A stretch of 64,000 bases of DNA. Source: Heterobilharzia americana (lineage: Eukaryota > Platyhelminthes > Trematoda > Strigeidida > Schistosomatidae). Position 1 is the stretch's first letter. Every line of letters starts with the position of its first letter. A program made the position numbers and the translations under genes. The notes below the pieces were generated by a model. The model was not told the DNA's origin. It saw only the letters and a list, made by a program, of their open reading frames with translations, and did not search any database. Positions 10,757 to 20,910 of this stretch are shown one piece after another. The stretch covers positions 119,502,741 to 119,566,740 of the forward strand of contig OX104127.1 in NCBI GenBank assembly GCA_944470555.2. Direction: 5' to 3'.

Positions 10757-10992
10757 AATTCAGGATGCGCCTTCCATCCTATTTGGAACTAGTCAGCGGG
10801 ATGTACCTGCACGTCAGTGATGTTGTTCCCACTGAGACCCGAACCTCTACCTATCGCTTCAAAGGCCAAGGCGTCATCCACTACACCACGGAGGAACGAT
10901 AGCCACTTCTTGTACAACGGGTAGTAGTTATTACTATTTATTGACATACTTGTTATTCTCCGTTGTTTTGTTGGGTCGAATCGTTCGACCTT

Positions 10993-11024
10993 CTTCTGCT
11001 AGCCACAACCAACCAAATTATCAT
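10993..11024 (-). repeat. Right arm of 32-bp inverted repeat
   Basis: Exact reverse complement of 10725-10756. It is preceded by a phrase around a 'cgttcgac' motif that also occurs, in direct orientation, at about 10649-10672. Confidence 0.95.
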
Positions 11025-12055
11025 GAAAGGACTGTTTCAAATTTTTTTCTGAATAAGCTGAGATTATATTAAAATATACTTTTAGAGTGATTAAATTAGA
11101 CTATCCTCCACTTTTTCCAGGACATTTGTAACAACTATAGATTATTAAGATTTTCTTCAGAAATTTGAGAAAGCTTGGACTAAACTTTTGTATGAGACGT
11201 TGAAATTATTTATTTCAAAAAAAGAATTCTCAGATTTATACAAATATAACGTGTATCTAATGTCCACTTTTCATTAGGCGCCCAATATTTGTAAAACTAG
11301 TAGGTCACACTTTGACGGGGACTCATGTAAATAAACACTCGTTTACCAAACGCATATTTATAGATAATATATGGACTTCAAGCATTTAACCTCCTTCGGT
11401 TAAGCTGAGTAGTTAATACAGTAATATGGTTTGTGTACTTTAGTTGAGTATAGTTTCCTCTTAGTTCCTTTATTACATGCGTCACGTAGTGTGATACTTA
11501 GTAAATTCTACTACGAATAGGATGATTATTTTGCGGATGGTTTACAAATTTCACGGCCCATGTGAATATTTCTTTGAATTGAATAGTTTTTCCACTGTCC
11601 AGCTGTGATGTCATCAGAGTTTTCGTTAGAAATCACTTAGACAATGTCACAACGCGAGATCTCTGACACAAAACTTTTATTAACTAAAGAAATATACTGC
11701 TACATAACTTGAGTGGTTGTTAAGTAGTATAAACTCTACTACCTTTAGAACAAAACAGTAAGGAGGGGGGGGGGGGGGTTAAAACTCATATAAACCACAT
11801 GTCAGTATGACTGCAGACAGTAAATTGTACATGGAACATATTCTGATGAATAATACTGTTTCTTTTCTCGATTCGCTTCATAAACACACTAACATGGAAG
11901 TTGAACACACAGTATGAACAGTATCTACAGAATAAAACGATATCTTTTCAGTTCAATGGATATTCGTCATCTACAAACAACTTGAATAAATAAACTGGTC
12001 AATGATTAATGTATCGAAAGGAATTAAACATATTAGTAGGTTTACTTTAGTTACT
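11025..12055. other. No gene; contains a G homopolymer
   Basis: AT-rich intergenic-type sequence with no recognisable element. A run of about 14 G lies at about 11765-11778. Confidence 0.55.
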
Positions 12056-12149
12056 CGTGGCTCATTGTGGAACCTAGGACGTGACGTTTGTCGTATTGAG
12101 AACTTGTCAGTTAGATCTCTATGAGTCCAGATGCTTCTATCAAGGCCTG

Positions 12150-12350
12150 AACTCAGCACTCATCGCTTAATAAGCCAGAGAATTATCCACTAGGCTATTG
12201 ATTCACAATGGCTACCTCTCATACTAGGTGGTCTGCTTGAGAGACAGTGGAAGGACCATTACTCACTGGGATCCAGATGCATCCTGTTGATGAGTCCCAA
12301 ATGAAATGAAATCTACCTCTTGGATTCTACTTATAGCCACCATCAAGCAA
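12150..12350 (+). mobile_element. Smalpha-like SINE, degenerate
   Basis: A decayed tRNA-like head near 12165-12240 is followed by the Smalpha body 'ccattactcactgggatcc'. A hammerhead remnant at about 12284-12330 reads CATCC-TGTTGATGAG-TCCCAAAT and then GAAATC instead of CGAAAC. The CTGATGA core is changed to TTGATGA. The closing 'ttggattctac...tagccacc' is the usual SINE end. Confidence 0.7.
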
Positions 12351-13200
12351 ATAATATCCTAATGAACGTCCAGAAAATATCAAGGCATCTTTACAAGGGT
12401 TCATATACCATTTTTCGCGAAAAATAGACAGTTGTTATCAAATACGTAAGAGGCGATGAGGTGTGACAATCAGTTGAAAGTAATTTACGTCCCAACGATG
12501 GGCAGGTAAGTTTAAATAATAACCAAAAAATAATCATGGTAATGATAATACCAGTAACTGCTTGAAACGGAGGGTGACTTTATAGGCCATCCAGCAGCCG
12601 ATGAGACAGCCAATTACCTTCTTGTATCTCATGGAAAAGTACTTTTCTAGATGAAATACAGAAGCCTGATTGGTTATTTCAGCAGGGTGGCGTTTAAAGT
12701 AACTCGAAATGGAAGTTCGTATGGATTGCAGGTTTCACGGTTTTCTAAAGTGAATGAAGGATTTTTCTAAACTTTGTCTTTATTCATCAAGCTAGTGAGA
12801 GATCGGCTGCGTTTCTTTTCGAGCAAACAAGTTGTTTGAAACGTTTGGTAGCTATCACTTCTAAACATAGAAGTATACTCGAAGACTTTATATGTCAGCT
12901 ATTGTGGTTACTTTTTATGCACAAGTGTACTATCCTGTGTCCATTATGTGGTAAATTATTACATCAATGAACAAAAACGTAACCTAATAAACTCATATTC
13001 CTGGGAACATGCTCAAAAATATGTGTCGACAACCACTAATCTATCCTTCCGACTCACTTTCACATACACACATATTGGTAAACCTAGCTCAGGGTGACAA
13101 AAGTCTCTCGAACATGTTGTTAGATATAGTAGCGCTAACCTTACGACGTGATAGAGGAGACCTTTGATTCCTCTGTTAAATCTGAAATGCAATCTTAAGA
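12351..13200. other. No gene recognised
   Basis: AT-rich; no motifs or repeats recognised. Confidence 0.5.
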
Positions 13201-13269
13201 GAATTCAATTTCGTCTTTAATTTTTCGTTCCTCTCTCTTCCCTTTTTATTTAGCATTTCCCGTCTGGCC

Positions 13270-13933
13270 ATAGTCAATCTGACTTGGCCCCAATGCTGTG
13301 TGAAGTCAAGAGGAATCCTCCTGCCTCCTTAGCTGGGCCTAAGGTCGCTGTCATCGGTGATGGCTTTCCTTGAGGTGAAGGTTCGCATTTGTAGGGTGGG
13401 CGTATCTTCGCTTCTAGGTGGCCTAGTCCTAGTGTACAACATACCATCTCCCATTTCTGTTTTTCGGAAGATTCTGCTTTCTCGAGGAGACCAACATGAC
13501 ATACAGGAACTTTAGATGAGGTGATCGAGTTCAGTTTGTCAGCGGCATCCCTACTGTCGCGAACCATAAGTGGGTCTATGTAGAAAAGGCATAACTTCTT
13601 TTCCACTGTAGCCCGTTTATACCTGTTTACAGCAGGGGTAGCCATTGCAGCAATTTCAGGGTTTCGGGGTGACATTTTTTTCTGTGGCTGGTCGTCGTTT
13701 GTCCATTTTTGGACTATTCACAGATGTGGCTGTCCGCGGAACGACACCGGCATTCTTTTTTAGACTGTCACTTGTAGTAGTGGCTTGTGTGGGCATCGGT
13801 ATTTGAGTAGTTACTGGTGTGTTTTTTACACCCATGGGGAAGCCTGTAGACTGAAGCCGCCTTACCCAGCGTTGTAAGCAGAAGCTACAGACCCACTTGC
13901 ATGAGTGACGTGGCGTGAGGGCGCAATATCAGT
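13270..13933 (-). pseudogene. LINE ORF1 fragment with end of a PHD-like zinc finger
   Basis: The minus strand from 13933 reads 'KWVCSFCLQRWV', the last Cys pair of a PHD-like finger. A Pro/Thr/Ser/Lys-rich linker follows down to about 13670. Another frame (13274-13675) carries 'KKLCLFYIDPLMVRDSRDAA' and 'CCTLGLGHLEAK'. A comparable finger, ending WYFCSHC, begins ORF1 of the CR1-like LINE at 25370. I infer the same protein class (ORF1 of a CR1/jockey-type LINE). It ends abruptly where the Gypsy fragment begins. Confidence 0.55.
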
Positions 13934-15181
13934 TTGGTACATCCAGATACAGCGTTTACTGCCCTGAACAGTGAAGTGACAATATTATGCGACACCTCCA
14001 CAGGCACACCCAGATCGGTTGTTCCTTTACCCTTGCGTAAGCATGTTTTTGATGCTTTGCACAATCTTTCTCATCCTAGCATCCGTGCCACTGACAAACT
14101 CATATCTGCTAGGTTTGTATGGCCTGGTATTAACCGTGATGTTCGAAACGGGACACGGTCATGTATTCAGTGCCAACGTTCCAAGGTGAATCGTCACAAC
14201 ATCCCACCGCTTGGAACTTTCGCCAAACCTGACTCACGATTCGCACATGTCCATTTAGACATTGTCGGCCCACTTCCACCCTCCAATGGATATAGTTACC
14301 TACTGACATGTGTCGATAGGTTTACTCGCTGGCCGTTAGCCATCCCACTGTCTAACATTACTGCCGAAACAGTAAGTCGGGTCTTCGTCGAAGGATGGGT
14401 TTCACAGTTTGGATGCCCTTCCACCATGAAAACCGACAGAGGCCAACACTTCGAATCCGCTACCTTCCAGAAGCTGAGGAATCTGTTGGGATGCAAACGC
14501 ATCCGCACTACCGCATATCATCCAGCTTCCAATGGTTTGGTGGAGCGGTTCCACCGACACCTTAAAAGCGCACTAATGGCAGTCGACAATATGAAATGGA
14601 CTGAGTCTCTGCCGTTGGTTCTTCTCAGTATTCGTTCTACACTCAAGAAGGATATACAGTGTACTCCTGCTAGGTTAGTTTAAGGCAGTAACTTACGTTT
14701 GCCGGGTGAGATGGTCGCTTCAGATTGTAGTGACCCAACTCCTACCAATATCCATGGCTATGCGCAAACTCTAGAGTCACGCATGCGTCGCCTCCAACCC
14801 CCATCCACACGGATACAGTGTAGACGGGTGCAGTTGGATAAAAGACTCCAAGATTGCACTCACGTCTTTGTGCTTTTTGACGGTGTACGTAAACCCTTAC
14901 AATTACTATACGACGGACCTTTCAAGGTTCTCAGTAAGAAAGAAAAGTTTTTCGTCATTGACAGATCTGGACGGCAGGATTTCATAAGTGTCGATCGTTT
15001 GAAGGCAGCCTATACAGAGGACGACCCACCTTCCTCTACACCGACACAACTAGAAAAACCCTTGCCGCCAGACTCCCAAACAGACTAGTCTAGACACGCG
15101 TACCCTGAATCTCCTAAAAGAGCCACGTCTAGTAGCACTGATCCAGTACCCTCTACACGTGCTAGGAGGAGTGTACATTAG
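13934..15181 (+). pseudogene. Gypsy-type integrase, C-terminal pol fragment with two in-frame stops
   Basis: The frame holds an HHCC zinc finger (His residues in 'ALHNLSHPSIR', Cys pair in 'CIQCQRSK'). A DDE catalytic core follows: D in 'HLDIVGPLPP', D in 'MKTDRGQHFES' and E in 'NGLVERFHRHLKS'. The frame stops at 14681-14683 (TAA), continues in the same frame with 'LPGEMVA' and a C-terminal chromodomain-like or GPF/Y-like tail ('YDGPFKVLS'), stops again at 15086-15088 (TAG), and ends at 15179-15181 after 'STRARRSVH'. Domain order and wording fit the CsRn1/Boudicca group. The upstream pol is absent, so this is a 5'-truncated fragment. Without its RT and RNase H it cannot act alone. Confidence 0.9.
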
Positions 15182-17203
15182 CCCAAACGATAAGCCGATT
15201 TCGTTAATTAGCCCCAGCGCAACTTCACACTTGGTAAATTCGGAGTTTCAACTATTCTGTCGTAGCACGCACTATCAATGCGTTTTCATACCTAAAGTTT
15301 TCACCAGTTTCGTTCACTACTTTGAAAACAAAGTTTTTTGAGACAAGAAACAGCCCAAAAATACAATTAAAATTTCAAGAGCTTTTTTTGGTTGGTTATT
15401 ATTATTTTTTTTCTGTACTACTCGCACTCCGAATTGTTTGGGTTTTTCTTTTCTTAACACTCCAATGTCCTATTTCTTTCTTCTTGCAGAACCTTGGGAA
15501 GGCGTTGAAAATTGGATACAGTTGGCCGCTGACGATGCTACTTGGATCGTTCTTCGGTTCTCTTTGTACCAATTTCCCCCTGTGCACTCCCCGGTAGATT
15601 AAGAAGCGGTGGGAAGAAGTAGACGGAGGCTTTGGGTCACCTTCCACCACTGCGAGAAGGGTTGCGTCTAGACGCAAAGTTATCTTACCTCGTAGGTGTG
15701 CATAGTTGCACTAGCTTCGGAGACCCACACGTCACCTACTCCATCACCAATATGGAAAGGTGTTGCGTGTCCGCCTCGCAGTCACCTCCTTGGATCGAAG
15801 GTTGCCGGTATCCCAACAACCTTCTAGGAGGGGGACAACCTGTAGTGCACCTTCCTGGCACCAAAATATAACTAGGGCTAAAATAAATAGTTTAAATTAA
15901 ATTAACTAAATAAATCTCTAGCTTGCCTCCGGATGCTTAGGGTGTTTTAAGTTTCGTTTCAACGAGCATGCATCCAAGGAGGCTTGGACGCCATTTTGCG
16001 CTCCATAGTGCACCATACCACACACGTGCTCCGAGTCCCTAGTTCAGCCTTGCAAGCCAGATAAGTTGACTAAACTTTTCCTTCATTCATTATTATTACA
16101 TTTACTTTAATTAACTACAAAGCTCCTTCAAACACATTGCGTATCAGTTCTTTTGATTTGTGTTTTGTTATCAGTACTCACACGTTAGGTAAAGTACTGG
16201 TTAAGCAGGTACTAGAGCACATCAAGTTAAGTAGGGTCGATCAAACGTTGCGGAATTGTAACACGCACTCCTACGGGTCAATAATTGAGGCGAGGTTCCA
16301 CTTGAGGTGGTTGTGGTGCCAGAATTTCCATTTCACTGTTGCTTCTCATTTCGATGTGTAGTTAGGAGGAGAAAAGTAGGATAAAAATGCTTAAATCAAG
16401 AGAAAGGTGGGAAAACTACGAAACCCAAAATGAGTCGTTCGCCTTACCCAAAGGTCGTTCAGTCCTGCGAGACGGAAGAATCCGAAAAGCCTCCCTCAAG
16501 TCCAAGATGTACGGTGGAGTTAGAAGAATGGCGCTATAAATACAGTAACCCAAGCTACAGCAGTTGATCCAGACGGCTAGACCTACCATATATTTGTCCG
16601 TTTGGAAGGTGATGGTAGTGGCCAGCTGAGGATTGTAGATTCCGTAGACAATACTTTTTGTAAATTGCTAGTTTTGGAGGTGAAAGATTCGTCTGCATAG
16701 GCGCATTTGTGGCTATTTTTGAGGTGCGCCTGGAGGATATATTTTAGGAAGTAAAACGAACTAAAAGTGGGGAATTCGAAATGATACTATCTGGCCCAAG
16801 TTCGAGCAGTGTTGCTTCGACTTTCTTGGTATTGCAACCGCAAACATTACGCAACTCTTCTTTCGTTCCCCTGATACACGTTACTTTAAGAAACTTTCCT
16901 TTTCTGTTTCCAAGTGAACGCAGTGTTTGTATTTCATTATGCAGCTTGAGAATGACGCTGTGGAAAGGTTTTGTTCCTCCCTCTACCTTTCCCAAATTAC
17001 TATTACTTGAAATAAAGATATACTCTTCCTTTCAAAATGTTCAGCTGATATTCAACAACCTTAAAAGCTCCGAGTTCTTCAGTTTATTGCATTTCAGCAC
17101 CATCATACGGCATGCGACATCATCCGAAGCCAGTATTTCCAGAGCAGGAGACTGATAGTTTTTGATCTCTGGGGCCTAGATATTAGGGCTTACTCCTTGT
17201 TTC
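15182..17203. other. Unassigned region between Gypsy fragments
   Basis: No protein family recognised. At about 15645-15705 the plus strand reads 'STTARRVASRRKVILPRRCA' before a stop. This resembles another Gypsy pol C-terminal tail and may be a remnant. A minus-strand open frame at 16744-16995 (83 codons) has no recognisable motif. Confidence 0.4.
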
Positions 17204-17228
17204 TGTAGCGTCATACACTTCCCCAAAA

Positions 17229-17548
17229 TCAATAGCCTAGGGTTTGACGACTTTCGACATTGATGCTGACCTTGATAGTTTAACTGGACTCGCTAAGCTG
17301 AAGGCACCCGGTCAAGCATCCTCGCCATTTGGCACGCTGTCGTGTTACGTTGCATTGCTCGTATTCGACTCTCTAGCCAGTTAGTTGGAACGCATCGGTA
17401 TTTTGGCATAACCATCCAAATATACTATTCCATCCGACTACGCTATCGTGTTCTTCCTTGGTCTCGTATTCGTGGGTATATAACAAGTTCGAATAATTAG
17501 TGATTGGTCTTTGCGTCTGTCAAGTTCGCACCAGGACAAATCCTAAAT
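17229..17548 (+). repeat. 5' LTR of a CsRn1-like LTR retrotransposon
   Basis: About 320 bp recurs at 19648-19967 with about a dozen substitutions. It contains a TATA-like 'gtatataacaag' near 17475. The true 5' end may lie a little upstream (a TGTAG at 17204), but the homology visible between the two LTRs starts near 17229. Confidence 0.85.
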
Positions 17549-17566
17549 TGGTGAGCCCGACGTGAT
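17549..17566 (+). other. Primer binding site, tRNA-Trp type
   Basis: TGGTGAGCCCGACGTGAT immediately follows the LTR. It is complementary to the 3' end of eukaryotic tRNA-Trp with one difference (G for C at position 7). Use of tRNA-Trp is characteristic of the CsRn1 group of Gypsy elements. Confidence 0.8.
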
Positions 17567-17676
17567 CACATATCCCGACCAATAACAAGTATTGAATTGG
17601 TGAGCCTGTTCCATTTTATATTTGTTTATTGTTTTCATTTCGATAACATTTATATATCCATTTACTACACTTTCTC

Positions 17677-18516
17677 ATGTCCGACCACACTCCCAAGCTT
17701 ATTCGTATTAAGCCGACTTCGAACACGATCCAACTCGTGCCATATTGGCCAGACAATGCAGAAACATGGTTTCTGTATGCCGAGGCAGATTTTCGAGAAC
17801 AGGGTGTCTCAGATCCTCATTCTCGATTTCTTGCTGTCATACGGTCACTACCGCGAGAATTAAACAGGTATGTTACAGCAAACATGTTTAATCCTGAAGT
17901 AAGTGACCCTTATGCACTTCTAAAGGCCGCACTCTTGAAGAAAAGCGATCTCACAGATCGCCAACGTCTAGACGAATTGCTTCGTAACATCGAGCTAGGC
18001 AGCCACTCAGCTACTGAAGTCCTCGCACGCATGCGAGAAGTAATCGGTGCACGAACATTTGACGATGGTTTCTTCCGAGAACTATTTCTCTCGAAACTAC
18101 CACAACCGGTGCAAACCGTGTTGGTGACACTCCAGTCAGTCCCACTCGACGACCTGGCAGCCTCAGCAGATAAAATACTGGAGATATCCAGCAGACCAGT
18201 CTCCAACGTATATTCTATCTGCGACAAAACAGAGCGCCAGGATTCAGAGGTGACCAAGTTGTGCAACTCTGTGAAACGGTTGCTACGATCTCGAAGTCCT
18301 AGATCACGTAGCACTTCACGGAAACGCACCTTGGCGCATCGCAGCAAGTCGCGTGGTAGCCCTAAAACGAAACCCAACAGGGTGGAAAACCCTGAATGGT
18401 GCTGGTTTCATAACACTTACGGGGATGAAGCCAGAAAATGTCGTAAACCATGCCGTTTTAAGAAGGACCCGAACTCGGGAAACGGTCACGCCGGCACGTG
18501 CTCACGGCAACCGTAG
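17677..18516 (+). CDS. Gag of a CsRn1/Boudicca-like LTR retrotransposon
   Basis: 279 codons in one intact frame, starting at ATG 17677. The N-terminal half is a capsid-like helical domain ('VPYWPDNAETWFLYAEADF', 'LARMREVIG', 'FLSKLPQPVQTVLVT'). A basic Arg/Ser stretch around residues 205-235 follows. A single CHCC finger is next (Cys in 'EWCWFHNTYG', then 'CRKPC'). This unusual Cys-His-Cys-Cys spacing is the hallmark of the CsRn1 family. The frame ends at 18516 and overlaps the protease frame by about 19 bp in another phase, consistent with frameshift expression. The frame is intact although the element downstream is not. Confidence 0.85.
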   Translation: MSDHTPKLIRIKPTSNTIQLVPYWPDNAETWFLYAEADFREQGVSDPHSRFLAVIRSLPRELNRYVTANMFNPEVSDPYALLKAALLKKSDLTDRQRLDELLRNIELGSHSATEVLARMREVIGARTFDDGFFRELFLSKLPQPVQTVLVTLQSVPLDDLAASADKILEISSRPVSNVYSICDKTERQDSEVTKLCNSVKRLLRSRSPRSRSTSRKRTLAHRSKSRGSPKTKPNRVENPEWCWFHNTYGDEARKCRKPCRFKKDPNSGNGHAGTCSRQP

Positions 18517-19250
18517 CCGGCGGAAAAAGCCGTTTGCTCTACGTCACCGACATTAAAACGAAAGTCCGCTACCTCGTCGACACCGGCGCAGAAGTTAGCA
18601 TTCTTCCAGCAACGACAAAGGAGCGTCATCTTGACCCATCCTTCAATCTTCAAGCAGCCAACGGCAAGGCAATCGCGACATTCGGGAGACGGTATGCCTA
18701 CCTCAACTTAGGTTTACGCAAACCTATCCACTGGATTTTCCTCCTGGCAGACGTCTCTATGCCCATCATTGGCATAGATTTGCTAAACCATTACGATCTA
18801 CTCGTAGATGCTCGCCGTCGACGACTGATAGATAACAGCACAAAGTTATCTATTGGCGGCACCACCTATGTAGGTCCGAGTTTAGCCATCGTTAGGACTA
18901 AACAATCAGACGACGCGTCCTACCAGGCAGTTCTGGAGAAATATCCAGAGTTACAGCAACCGAAGCACACTCTTCCGTGCATAACCAGCAATGTTATGCA
19001 TCACGTCACAACCACAGGTCCACCTGTGGCATCCAAAGCGCGCCGTTTAGCCCCCGATAAGCTCCAAACGGCGAAAAATGAATTCGACCACATGCTCGAC
19101 CTGGGCATTATCAGACCGTCAAACAGTCCTTGGGCATCGCCATTGCACATGGTTCCCAAAAAGGATAGCACGACTGGCGTCCAACCGGTGATTACCGAAG
19201 GCTCAACGCCAAAACAACTCCGGACTGCTACCCGATACATCAATACAAAC
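18498..19250 (+). pseudogene. Protease and truncated reverse transcriptase of the same element
   Basis: The frame opens with a retropepsin: 'RYLVDTGAEVSILP' (active-site DTG) and later 'PIIGIDLLNHYDLLVD'. The start of RT follows, with 'DLGIIRPSNSPWASPLHM' and 'VPKKDST'. Near 19165-19170 the frame shifts; the other frame continues 'DWRPTGDYRRLNAKTTPDCY', the next RT block. At about 19240 homology stops. The RT palm with its YxDD box, RNase H and integrase are all missing, so the element has a large internal deletion. Confidence 0.9.
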
Positions 19251-19647
19251 CCTCGTACACTTTGCCTTTTTATATCAATTTTTATTTACCATGTAATGAA
19301 ATTTTAAAAAAAACGGTGAAGATAAGCGTAAATTTTTATTTTTCGATATGTTGATATATAAATAATTCCATTTTTACGCAACGTTTTCGTGGTATTAAAG
19401 ACTTTTATTTATATTCCAGGTGCAACGAGCACTGGACGGAACGTCGAAAGGAACAGATGACCGCGACCGACGTACAATTTCATTTATTGTATTTTATTTA
19501 TTTAATCGCCACGACACCCTAGAATAAGGTTCAGACAACCAGGGGCCACCTCACGCAGTGAGCCCATCGGAAGAGTTTTACCAGTGGAGAAACCACTGGG
19601 TTTTTACTTCCGGCTGGTATCGTCTTAGGGTCCCCACGAACCCAAAT
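19251..19647. other. AT-rich filler before the 3' LTR
   Basis: AT-rich from 19258 to about 19500, then a GC-richer stretch leading into the 3' LTR. No pol homology. It replaces the rest of pol in the deleted element. The last part (from about 19557) may belong to the LTR itself, with the 5' LTR lacking it. Confidence 0.5.
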
Positions 19648-19967
19648 TCAATAGCCTGGGGTTTGACGACTTTCGACATTGATGCTGACCTTGATAGTTT
19701 AACTGGACTCGCTAAGCTGAAGGCACCCGGTCAAGCATCCTCACCATTTGGCACGCTGTCGTGTTACGTTGCGTTGCTCGTATTCGACTCTCTAGCCAGT
19801 TAGTTGTAACGCATCAGCATCTTGGCACAACCATCCAAATATACTGTTCCATCCGACTACGCTATCGTGTTCTTCCTTGGTCTCGTATTCATGTGTATAT
19901 AACAAGTCCGAATAATTAGTGATTGGCCTTTGCGTCTGTCAAGTTCGCACCAGGACAAATCCTAAAT
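19648..19967 (+). repeat. 3' LTR of the CsRn1-like element
   Basis: Direct repeat of 17229-17548 with about a dozen scattered substitutions, roughly 96% identity by eye. This implies an old insertion. Confidence 0.85.
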
Positions 19968-20439
19968 TTTTAAGTTAGCTCCTGTAGTTGGCAAGAGAAC
20001 CCCTTCCTACTTGCCATTTTTAGCCCCGTAGGGGCAGATGTTTTTGTGGGTTGATGGCCGTGATTTATAGACTGAGATGGTTGTAGAGCTGCAAGTAACT
20101 GGTAAGATAGTTGGGTTTTCACGGCTCCTGTCTGTATAAGGACCTAAATGTGAGTGGCGAAATGAGGGGTAAAAGTTGATGGGAATTCTCCAAAAGGTTG
20201 AAGTAGACGGCAAGTGTTTACGTACTGGAGAAGAGTTAGTAGATGAAGTAAGTGTGCCAGGGGGAAGTTTTAGTGAGTAGTAGGCTTTTGTAGTCAGTAA
20301 TGCCCAGAGAACATCCCTGGTAAGCCATAAAACTCATGCAGCTATCTTGCCGTCTTTTGACAAGTCTACTGAGGGAGCAGTGACTACACTACTTGAGATA
20401 TAAAGGCCATAGATTCAAAGAGAAAAGGTTGGACTGGAG
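19968..20439. other. No gene recognised
   Basis: No clear coding or repeat signature between the LTR element and the LINE cluster. Confidence 0.45.
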
Positions 20440-20910
20440 TCTGGTGTCAGCTCCCTGAAATGTAATCTTCCTTTTGCCAACAAATATTCGAGCATATTGG
20501 GAACGCACAGGCAACCATGGTAGTCCAAAAATACAGAAATATAAACGAATCTGAAACCGAATAAGTCGTCAGGAATTAATGGATTCACCCGAGACTACAC
20601 AGGCGTGCTAAAGTTCCGTGCGCCCCACAAGCAAACCTCTTCAGTGCTCGTTTTTGGAAGACAGATTACCCCCGGAAAAAACTGGTGGCCGTCGTTGTTA
20701 CAGCCCAATCCCCTGATAATTATAAAGGAGGTTAGACGCACACCTGGAGTCCTACGGCACCAATGGGTTTTACTCGACAACCTTCCCATCATCTGCAGAT
20801 CAGATGAAGTAATATGAGCTCGAGACCACATTACTTCATAATAATACTCATATAGATAAAGGCTTTAGAGAACTGAGGAGACAATAGTGACCATTCCGAA
20901 CACGGAACAT
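20440..20910 (+). pseudogene. CR1-like LINE fragment, internally deleted
   Basis: 20546-20713 is a diverged copy of the RT segment at 27760-27920 on the same strand ('NKSSGINGF' against 'NKSPGIDGI'). It is joined directly to the LINE C-terminus (20729-20890: 'RRLDAHLESYGTNGFYS' in frame, then 'FPSSADQM'). About 1.2 kb of RT between these points is missing. It ends where the large minus-strand copy begins. Confidence 0.75.

Larger units (their letters stand above)
10641..11024 (-). mobile_element. Smalpha-like SINE bracketed by a perfect 32-bp inverted repeat
   Basis: The minus strand (10745-10905) reads as a SINE. Its tRNA-like head has 'GTGGTGTAGTGGATGACGCC' (box A) and 'GAGGTTCGGGTCTC' (box B). 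A hammerhead remnant follows with core CTGACTA, TCCAAATAGGAT stem II and GGAAG in place of GAAAC. The head and the CTGA segment are well kept, but the ribozyme core is mutated. A 32-bp segment at 10725-10756 recurs exactly in reverse complement at 10993-11024. Confidence 0.75.

Noticed and set aside
16744..16995. 83-codon minus-strand frame as a host gene
   Set aside because: No recognisable motif, no splice support, and it is surrounded by element debris. Left unassigned.
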